This document shows, one piece after another, positions 1 through 5,058 of a stretch of 5,058 nt of DNA. The position numbers and the translations under genes were made by a program. The stretch is taken from assembly GCA_047618505.1 (NCBI GenBank), contig JBLHLB010000314.1, positions 1 through 5,058 on the forward strand, given 5' to 3'. The notes under the pieces were generated by a model. The model made no database searches and was not told where the DNA came from. It saw only the letters and a program-made list of their open reading frames with translations. The number at the start of each line of letters is the position of its first letter. The stretch's first letter is position 1. Origin of the DNA: JBLHLB01 sp047618505 (GTDB lineage: Bacteria; Planctomycetota; UBA1135; GCA-002686595).

Positions 1-232
1 CTCGCGGCTAGCCACCGCAGCCGATTGCCCCCGCAAGCAAGCCCTCCAGGGACCCAACCGCCCGCTTGCGCAATCCTCACGCAGGAGCGGGACATCGATT
101 CCAACCTCGGGTCGTCTTCGGGCTACCCTGATGTCCTTGGACCTGGGCACAAACGCGTCAGGTCGCCGTAAGAAACCACCTCCCCCACGGTGCCGGGGCT
201 GCGCATGCCGCGCCGCCCTGCCCACGAAAGCG
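1..232. other. Upstream region without a supported gene
   Basis: I see no convincing gene, tRNA, promoter pair or Shine-Dalgarno sequence here. The reading frame of the downstream gene is free of stop codons back to base 2, so the left limit of that gene cannot be set by a stop. The translation of this stretch is rich in Arg, Pro and Ser with no recognisable domain and precedes a good signal peptide, which argues that it is an untranslated leader or spacer. An ATG at 131 lies in frame but has no purine-rich ribosome-binding sequence in front of it. Confidence 0.5.
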
Positions 233-301
233 ATGATGCCGAAGCGACCGCGCGCGCTCCTCCCCACCCTTGTCCTTTGCCCCCTACTGGTCGCCTTTGG
301 C
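233..301 (+). other. Sec signal peptide of the large protein
   Basis: The first 23 codons from the ATG at 233 give a short basic n-region (Lys and two Arg within seven residues), a hydrophobic core of about 14 residues (ALLPTLVLCPLLVAF), then Gly and a polar Arg/Asp/Glu/Gly-rich stretch. The cysteine in the core is preceded by LVL, which does not fit the lipobox rule of a small residue at -1, so cleavage by signal peptidase I or retention as an anchor is more likely than lipidation. The exact cleavage site cannot be read with certainty. Confidence 0.7.
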
Positions 302-3300
302 CCGAGAGGAGACGGTGAGGGTGGCGATCCCACTCCCTTTGCTAGGGAGTCTGCTGTTGTGCTGACCCCGGCAAGCTCTGCGCCAGTGCTGACCTCGGCA
401 AGCTCTGCGCCAGTGCTGACCTCGGCAAGCTCCGCGCCCGCCGCAGGGGCAATGATCCCCGGCGCTGGCTTTGATCGCGCCATGCGCCTCGGGGCGAATG
501 CACTGGAGCGCGGCGACCTCGTCGGCGCCCGTGACTACATCCGTTCCGCCCAGGAGCGCGACCCCAACTCGACCGAGGCCTGGGCCCTACGTGTGCGTTG
601 GGCTCAGGTGGTCGCGGACCGCGACGAAGAGGTCTATGCCCTACACCGCCAGCTCGCACTTTCGGAAGCTCAGGGTCTAGCGAAGAAGAAGCTGTCCCTG
701 CTGCGCGAACAGTTGTTGGCCATCGACAACCTCGCGACCTCGACCTTCAAGCTGCGGGAACGCTTCGTGGAGAAGCTCGCGGCTCTGGCCAAGAAATACG
801 AGGACGAGGAGCGCCGGCACTCCGCGATTCGCGTCCACAAGCAGGTACTTGCCCTCGATCCCGACAACGCCGACAGCCAGGCGGCCATTGAGCGCATCGC
901 CGCGGCGCCGGACCCCAGTTTGGCCGGCGACGCCAAGCCGCGCGACCTGATGGAGGACATCTCCGCCGAATGGGTGGCCGAGCACGATGCGGAGCACAAC
1001 ACATGGAAGACGCGCGCGAAGCTCAAGCGCGAGAACTACGTCACACACACGGATGCAGGCTATGAGGTTCTGATCCGTTGCGCAGAAGCCATGGAGCAAA
1101 TGAACGCCTTCTATCGCCAGTTCTTCCACTATGCGACGGAAGAGGACGGCGGCGCGGTATCGCGCATTGACCTGAACATCTTCAAGGATCGCGACGAGTA
1201 CCTAACCCTCGGCATCGGCCCCCCGGTGGACTGGAGTGCGGGACACTTCACCGGCAACGCTGTCGAGACCTACATCGACAGCGGCGGCTTCGAAAGCACC
1301 ACGGGCGTTCTGTTCCACGAAGCCGCGCACCAGTTTGTTTCCCTGGCCACGAGCGCGGCTGGTTGGCTCAACGAAGGACTGGCTTCTTTCTTCGAAGGTT
1401 GCCGCATCCTTTCGAACGGCACGGTCCTGATGAACTTGCCCGCCAGTGGGCGACTGTTCCCCCTGGCGACGCGCATGGAGCGCGGCTGGATGAGCGACGC
1501 CAACGACGGTATCGACCCCGAGGACGCATCCGGCAGCACACCCGAGAATTCCCCCACCTTCCGCATCGTCCTGGAGAACCGCTACGCTTGGGGTCCGCCC
1601 TGGTACGCTCCGACCTGGGGCGTGGTGTACTTCCTCTACAACTACCAGGACCCCTGGGACGGGCGCTTTGTTTACCGGAGCAACTTCCAGACCTTTATCA
1701 ATGCCTCCGGTGGTCGCATGGGCGATGGCGCCGTGCGGAACTTCGAGGAAGTTGTACTACTCAACCCCGCCGAGCCGACCAAGGGTGTGGAGCGCCCCGA
1801 CGACGCGCCCGAGGTGGAGCTTCCCACAACTGTGGCCGAGCTCGATGAGGTTTGGAAGACCTACATCATTCGCCTACGCGATGAGCAATCCGGGCGCATG
1901 GAAATTGATCGTCCCTACCTGCGCTGGGGCGAATTCGCCGTCATGCGCGGCGACTTCCTCGACGCGAAGGAGCACTTCGAAAAGGGGCTCATCGCCCACC
2001 CCCGGGATCCCGAGTTGCACGAGCGCTTTGCGGAGCTGCTGGCCGGGGAACTCGAAGACACCGACCGCGCGACCAAGCTCTACCTGCGTACCCTAGCGCT
2101 ACTGGAGGGTATAGAGGAACCGGACGAGAAGCGCATCACGAAGCTTGAGCGACTGATCAACCGCCTTGACGGGCGGCAACGGACCCTGGCGAAGGTGCGC
2201 GAGGAGATCGAAGAGGCGGCCACGCTGCTCGTCGCCGACTACCAGGCCAGCGAGCATCACATGATGGCCATGGACCTCGCCTGGCGCCTTGGCAACGACC
2301 TGCAGATGCCGGCGCTCTTCGACGAGTTCGAGGAATCCGTGCGCATCTCCGGCAAGTCATTGGCCATGTGGCGCCTGGCCTACAACGAGGAGGACCTCAA
2401 GGGCTGGAGCAACATCAACACCGAGGACACGGCCTTTGTTGCCGATGGCCTCGTGCTCCAAGGCTCCTACGGGGAGCGCAGCGCGGGCGACTTCACCTAT
2501 CGCCTGATGACCCTCGACAAGATCACCTCCGGCGACTTCTCGGTCGAGGTGGAGATCCAGGCAGAACGCAGGGACGTCTCCTTCGCCGGCGTGGTCTTCG
2601 GTCGCAAGTCCTCCTCGGACTTCCACGCCTTCACGCTCTTTCCCCCTGGACTCGATGGCGAGGGTGAGATGCGCACAGGCTTTGTCGATCTGGTTAGCTT
2701 CTACGGTAGCGGCAATTTCGACACTTGGCGCCACGAACCCGTCCCCGCCACTGGACACGAGAGCGAATCCACTACCGGTCGCTGGTTCCGACTGCGCGTG
2801 GACGTCACCGGTAGTGCGGTTGATGTCTGGCTAGACGGCGAATACGTCACGACACAGGAATTCTCCAACGTGGACGTTCTCCGCGGCAGCTTTGGCCTGT
2901 TGCTTGGAACGGGCGAAGCGAGCTTCCGCAACGTGCGCTACTTAACCCGTATCCCCAGCGACCCCGGCGCCGCGATTGAACGCAGTGTTCGCCTAGGCGA
3001 TATAACCGATGCCAGTGGAAGTCGCAACGGAAGCTGGCTGGGGCAAGTCCCACCATTCCCCGAGATCACCCGCTGGGCCCAGGGGGAACGCAGTTCCTGG
3101 GAAGAGTCAGTCGGCAAACCCCAGGTCTTGGCGTTGTTTTCCATCCCCCAAAACGACCTGATTCCGGTCGACGAATGGTTGTCCTGGTTGCACGACGAGT
3201 ACTCCGAAGTCGGGCTCGACATCATGTGTATTGGTCTGGGCTACGACGATGAAGCCCTGGACGCCTACCTGGCGGAACACAAGTTCCCCGGTGCCGTCGG

Positions 3301-4084
3301 CATCGATGTGATCACGGAGGAAGAGCCAATGGGCGAGAGCTTCGCCACCTTTGGCGTAACTCGCTTCAATCTCCCTCGGATCATCCTGATCGACATCAAC
3401 GGCGAAGTCGTTTGGGAAGGTGACCCGGGCTTTGTGCGCGGCGCAGGTTTCCTGCCCTCGGAGCCGAGCTACCTGCGCGGACCGCTCAATGATCTTGTGA
3501 CGCGCCGCAAGCTGCGTGAAGTCAGCGCGTGGCACGAGAACTGGGACTCCGTTGGCCCCGCTGCTCTTGAGCGCGGAGATCTGGCTTCCGTCCTTCCGCT
3601 GCTTGAGGAAGCTCGCAAGCTTACGGCCAGCGGTGAATTGGGCGTGATGTACGCTGCCTCTTCCCTGCGGGCGGCGATTGAATCCATCGAAGACCTGAGC
3701 GCTACCCTGGACATGCTCGCGGAGTCCGAAGGAGAAGCAGCCCTGCCGGTACTTCTGCGCTGGGCCGAGGTGCTCGAAATCAGCCCCCCGCCCAACGCCA
3801 AGCGCGACCTGCGCGACGCCAAGAAAGCGGAGGCCTACATGACCTGGGTTCGCCTCGAGAATATCCTAGAGCGCTACACACCGAAGAAGCTCGAGGACAT
3901 CGCCACGGACAAACTCGAGCTGCTGCGGGACGAACTGATGGAGGCCCTGGCCCGCATGGACGGGGATCTATACCGTTCGATTGAAGAGCAGGTGCGCGGA
4001 ACCTCAAGCGGCGAAGAGCTACTCGAAGCCGTGCATTTTGCAAAGGAAGCGCCCGCCCGTTGGTTGACGGCGAAGCTCTTCTGA
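233..4084 (+). CDS. Secreted multidomain TPR / DUF1570-like metallopeptidase / concanavalin-like / redoxin-like protein
   Basis: Residues are numbered from the ATG at 233 (1283 aa). A Sec-type signal peptide covers about 1-23: a basic MMPKRPR start followed by a Leu/Val-rich core, with no proper lipobox. A low-complexity linker (43-69) follows, then TPR-like helices (about 80-225; the clearest units are near 83-116 and 182-213). The segment about 266-511 looks like a DUF1570/gluzincin peptidase: HEAAH at 362-366 gives zinc ligands H362 and H366 and catalytic E363, and WLNEGLA supplies the likely third ligand E381. A second TPR region (562-624) and a charged helical or coiled-coil stretch (627-671) come next. 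About 711-904 is a beta-rich concanavalin-like domain of DUF1080/LamG type, ending in the typical G-x-ASFRNVRYL strand. About 931-1068 is a TlpA/AhpC-like thioredoxin fold without CxxC, and 1086-1283 is helical. The substrate is unknown; an extracytoplasmic peptidase or scaffold is inferred. The start at 233 (or 236) is chosen because it places the signal peptide at the N-terminus; an in-frame ATG at 131 would add 34 residues rich in Arg, Pro and Cys. The gene is intact and ends in TGA. Confidence 0.9.
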   Translation: MMPKRPRALLPTLVLCPLLVAFGPRGDGEGGDPTPFARESAVVLTPASSAPVLTSASSAPVLTSASSAPAAGAMIPGAGFDRAMRLGANALERGDLVGARDYIRSAQERDPNSTEAWALRVRWAQVVADRDEEVYALHRQLALSEAQGLAKKKLSLLREQLLAIDNLATSTFKLRERFVEKLAALAKKYEDEERRHSAIRVHKQVLALDPDNADSQAAIERIAAAPDPSLAGDAKPRDLMEDISAEWVAEHDAEHNTWKTRAKLKRENYVTHTDAGYEVLIRCAEAMEQMNAFYRQFFHYATEEDGGAVSRIDLNIFKDRDEYLTLGIGPPVDWSAGHFTGNAVETYIDSGGFESTTGVLFHEAAHQFVSLATSAAGWLNEGLASFFEGCRILSNGTVLMNLPASGRLFPLATRMERGWMSDANDGIDPEDASGSTPENSPTFRIVLENRYAWGPPWYAPTWGVVYFLYNYQDPWDGRFVYRSNFQTFINASGGRMGDGAVRNFEEVVLLNPAEPTKGVERPDDAPEVELPTTVAELDEVWKTYIIRLRDEQSGRMEIDRPYLRWGEFAVMRGDFLDAKEHFEKGLIAHPRDPELHERFAELLAGELEDTDRATKLYLRTLALLEGIEEPDEKRITKLERLINRLDGRQRTLAKVREEIEEAATLLVADYQASEHHMMAMDLAWRLGNDLQMPALFDEFEESVRISGKSLAMWRLAYNEEDLKGWSNINTEDTAFVADGLVLQGSYGERSAGDFTYRLMTLDKITSGDFSVEVEIQAERRDVSFAGVVFGRKSSSDFHAFTLFPPGLDGEGEMRTGFVDLVSFYGSGNFDTWRHEPVPATGHESESTTGRWFRLRVDVTGSAVDVWLDGEYVTTQEFSNVDVLRGSFGLLLGTGEASFRNVRYLTRIPSDPGAAIERSVRLGDITDASGSRNGSWLGQVPPFPEITRWAQGERSSWEESVGKPQVLALFSIPQNDLIPVDEWLSWLHDEYSEVGLDIMCIGLGYDDEALDAYLAEHKFPGAVGIDVITEEEPMGESFATFGVTRFNLPRIILIDINGEVVWEGDPGFVRGAGFLPSEPSYLRGPLNDLVTRRKLREVSAWHENWDSVGPAALERGDLASVLPLLEEARKLTASGELGVMYAASSLRAAIESIEDLSATLDMLAESEGEAALPVLLRWAEVLEISPPPNAKRDLRDAKKAEAYMTWVRLENILERYTPKKLEDIATDKLELLRDELMEALARMDGDLYRSIEEQVRGTSSGEELLEAVHFAKEAPARWLTAKLF
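359..439 (+). repeat. Three tandem 27-bp repeats encoding VLT(P/S)ASSAP
   Basis: Three consecutive copies lie at 359-385, 386-412 and 413-439. Copies 1 and 2 differ at one base (CCG Pro against TCG Ser), and copies 2 and 3 differ at two silent positions near the end. Because 27 is a multiple of three, copy number can change without breaking the frame. The encoded 9-residue unit (rich in Ser, Ala and Pro) forms a flexible linker just after the signal peptide, before the TPR region. The near identity at DNA level, including codon choice, points to recent duplication by slippage or unequal recombination. Confidence 0.95.
1028..1765 (+). other. DUF1570/gluzincin-like metallopeptidase domain
   Basis: This segment of the large gene carries HEAAH (codons 1316-1330) and the downstream WLNEGLASFFE block, with the presumed third zinc ligand Glu at 1373-1375. 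It is preceded by a beta strand block (IDLNIFKDRDEYLTL) and a GHFTGNAVETYID segment, and followed by WGVVYFLYNY. This order matches DUF1570 and other peptidase MA-like proteins: a strand-rich edge, HExxH helix, a WLNEG glutamate helix, then a helical subdomain. All expected zinc ligands and the general base are present, so activity is plausible, but no substrate can be assigned. Confidence 0.8.
2363..2944 (+). other. Concanavalin-like (DUF1080/LamG-type) domain
   Basis: The encoded segment starts with LKGWSNINTEDTAFVADGLVL, then alternates short strands (FSVEVEIQAE, FAGVVFGRK, FHAFTLFP), continues with a GRWFRLRVDVTGSAVDVWLDGEYV hairpin and ends in GSFGLLLGTGEASFRNVRYL. The pattern of 'dG.L', 'f.v.veI', 'aGvvFgr', 'W..lrv.v.g..v.v.ldG' and 'frNvry' is that of jelly-roll domains in the DUF1080 / LamG-like group, which often bind or process glycans. 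I see no catalytic residues I would trust, so a binding or spacer role is as likely as an enzyme. Confidence 0.7.
3023..3436 (+). other. Redoxin (TlpA/AhpC-like) domain lacking CxxC
   Basis: The segment follows the thioredoxin-fold plan of TlpA/AhpC-TSA proteins: an entry G-x-x-PPFPEI motif, a GKPQVLALF strand where such proteins usually carry W-C-x-x-C, an alpha helix, a GLDIMCIGLG strand, then FGVTRFNLPRIILIDINGEV with the conserved cis-Pro position and the final 'liD.nG.vv' hairpin. At the active-site position it reads FSIPQND, so both cysteines are absent. The only cysteine in the domain (codon 3227-3229) is in the central strand. A non-redox structural or binding role is inferred. Confidence 0.75.
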
Positions 4085-4115
4085 TCGCTAGGCCACCGAT
4101 TGGCGCAGGGTCTAC
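4085..4115. other. 31-bp gap between convergent stop codons
   Basis: The TGA of the plus-strand gene (4082-4084) and the TAG of the minus-strand gene (4116-4118 on the plus strand) are separated by 31 bases. The best inverted repeat is GCCA at 4092-4095 against TGGC at 4101-4104, only four base pairs and without a T-tract on either side. I therefore do not call an intrinsic terminator; termination may be Rho-dependent or overlap the coding ends. Confidence 0.8.
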
Positions 4116-5058
4116 CTAGTCCTTGCCGCCGAAGAGTCCACCCAGAGCTCCGCCAGCCCGGTCAAGCGCTTCACCGGCGCCGCCCGGAAGGTTCTCCAGG
4201 TCGAGACCGCGCTCCTGAAGTTCGTCCTGGAGTCGGCCCTCGAGTTCGTCGCGGGCTTCGTCGACGCGGCCGTCGACTTCCTCGCGGACGCGGCGTGCCA
4301 TCTCGTCCTTCCCTGCGGCAACGAGGGCATCGATGAGGGCGTCGTCATTGATGGTTAATTGCGGCGAGTTCAAGGGACCGCTCATCCCCACCGGCAAGCT
4401 AAAGCTCTCCACCTGCGTAGGTTTGTAACCCGGCACCATCAAGGTCGAATTGCGCAGCGTCAGAGCCAAGGGCAAATCCACGTTGCCCCGCAGGAAGGAG
4501 CCGTCCAACTCGATGTCCAGGCTACCGCCCTGGGCCAGGGGCTGCCCGTCGATGGTGATGCCGCCTCCAAATTTATCAACGTCAAGATTGAGCAGGCTCA
4601 TACTCAGGCGCCCCGTGCGTTCGCCGTTGGCCTCGCGGTCGCCGAGGTCGAAACCGAAGCGAATGTCGCCATCGGTCGACACCAGGGAAACGCGCGCGCC
4701 CTTATCCAAGAGCGACGGAGCAGAGGAGAGGTTCTCCAAGCGGAACTCGAAGAGCTCATCGGGGAAGTCAGCGATGCGGAAGCCCGCGACGACGATCTCC
4801 CCCACCCGGACGCTCGGCTCCTCGTCCATGAGGTGCGAGGCGATGACTCCGCCATAACCCCATTGGGCGGCCTGGCGTTCGAGTCGCTCCTCTAGGCTTA
4901 GCCCGCTGTCGTCTTCGCCACCCTCCGGCGGAGCCTCGCCCCCATCGCTGCCCCAACCGATTTGATTGAGCACCCGCTCCGCCCGGGTCAGGCGGTCTCG
5001 CCAGAGCTCTACATCGGCGAGCAACTCTTCCAGGCTCATCCCGGCGAGTCCGTCGCCA
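4116..5058 (-). CDS. AsmA/TIGR03545-like envelope protein, 5'-partial
   Basis: The frame stays open to the right edge, with codons for GDGLAG before the internal ATG at 5037-5039, so the true start is probably outside the window. Residues are numbered from that ATG (307 aa). About 1-30 is a charged helix (EELLADVELWRDRL), 31-50 an acidic Gly/Pro/Glu linker and 48-60 another helix. About 76-232 is a run of beta strands with alternating hydrophobic residues (VRVGEIVVAGFRI, ARVSLVS, DIRFGFDLG, GSLDIELDGSFL), ending in LPVGMSGPLNSPQLTIN, a 'G.l..P.l.i' ending common in AsmA-like repeats. About 233-285 is a highly charged helix and the end is a Gly/Leu/Ala-rich tail. There are no cysteines. This pattern suggests a periplasmic or envelope protein of the AsmA or TIGR03545 kind; the coiled-coil-then-beta order recalls TIGR03545, but I cannot confirm it. 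It converges on the large plus-strand gene and is not co-transcribed with it. Confidence 0.85.
   Translation of the reverse strand, partial: GDGLAGMSLEELLADVELWRDRLTRAERVLNQIGWGSDGGEAPPEGGEDDSGLSLEERLERQAAQWGYGGVIASHLMDEEPSVRVGEIVVAGFRIADFPDELFEFRLENLSSAPSLLDKGARVSLVSTDGDIRFGFDLGDREANGERTGRLSMSLLNLDVDKFGGGITIDGQPLAQGGSLDIELDGSFLRGNVDLPLALTLRNSTLMVPGYKPTQVESFSLPVGMSGPLNSPQLTINDDALIDALVAAGKDEMARRVREEVDGRVDEARDELEGRLQDELQERGLDLENLPGGAGEALDRAGGALGGLFGGKD

Noticed and set aside
7..29. Similarity of GGCTAGCCACCG..GATTGCC near the left edge to GCTAGGCCACCGATTGGC just after the large gene's stop, as possible flanking direct repeats of a mobile unit
   Set aside because: The match is short and gapped, there are no terminal inverted repeats and no transposase, and such similarity is easily reached by chance in G+C-rich sequence.
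275..283. Cysteine in the signal peptide core as a lipoprotein site
   Set aside because: The residues before it are Leu-Val-Leu; a lipobox needs a small residue (Gly, Ala or Ser) directly before the cysteine, and hydrophobic residues continue after it.
677..1129. 150-codon open frame on the minus strand inside the large gene
   Set aside because: It lies opposite the TPR region, whose plus-strand translation has clear heptad and TPR patterning; the antisense product shows no recognisable motif.
1363..1848. 161-codon open frame on the plus strand, shifted relative to the large gene
   Set aside because: It overlaps the peptidase domain in another frame, is Arg/Pro/Leu-rich and lacks domain features. 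The main frame is continuous, so it is not evidence of a frameshift.
3107..3535. 142-codon open frame on the minus strand under the redoxin-like domain
   Set aside because: The plus-strand frame carries a recognisable thioredoxin fold across the same bases; the antisense reading is a by-product of its codon usage.
4092..4104. Inverted repeat GCCA/TGGC in the intergenic gap as a terminator
   Set aside because: The stem is only four base pairs and no T-run follows on either strand.
4359..4895. 178-codon open frame on the plus strand, opposite the minus-strand gene
   Set aside because: It is antisense to a protein with a coherent helix/beta pattern. Its own translation is rich in Arg, Gln, His and Ala with no domain or hydrophobic core, and it has no ribosome-binding sequence, as expected for a shadow frame in G+C-rich DNA.

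Overview
The window is G+C-rich with long coding frames. It most likely comes from a member of the Planctomycetota. That assignment is an inference from domain content: a very large exported protein joins TPR repeats, a DUF1570-type HExxH metallopeptidase-like domain, a concanavalin-like (DUF1080/LamG-type) domain and a thioredoxin-fold domain. DUF1570 and DUF1080 domains and giant mosaic secreted proteins are typical of that phylum. Nothing in the window (no rRNA, no marker gene) fixes the taxon independently.

Layout: bases 1-232 hold no gene I can support, and no clear promoter or Shine-Dalgarno sequence. One plus-strand gene fills about 233-4084 (about 1283 aa from the preferred start; 1317 aa from an earlier ATG at 131). 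It starts with a Sec-type signal peptide and continues with a low-complexity linker made of three perfectly phased 27-bp repeats. After these come N-terminal TPR-like helices, a gluzincin-like peptidase domain (HEAAH ... NEG), a second TPR and helical region, a beta-rich concanavalin-like domain, a redoxin-like domain that has lost its CxxC, and a helical C-terminus.

A 31-bp gap follows. Then a convergent minus-strand gene (4116 to beyond the right edge) encodes at least 313 codons of a cysteine-free, beta-rich protein with a charged helical C-terminal tail. It resembles AsmA/TIGR03545-like envelope proteins, but that match is tentative. Its 5' end lies outside the window.

The two genes converge, so they do not form an operon, and the sequence gives no direct evidence of a shared function. 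Both products look envelope-associated or exported. The most unusual content is the fusion architecture of the large protein, in which a probable active peptidase is combined with a redox-dead thioredoxin fold. I see no RNA genes, CRISPR arrays, insertion sequences or recognisable mobile elements.
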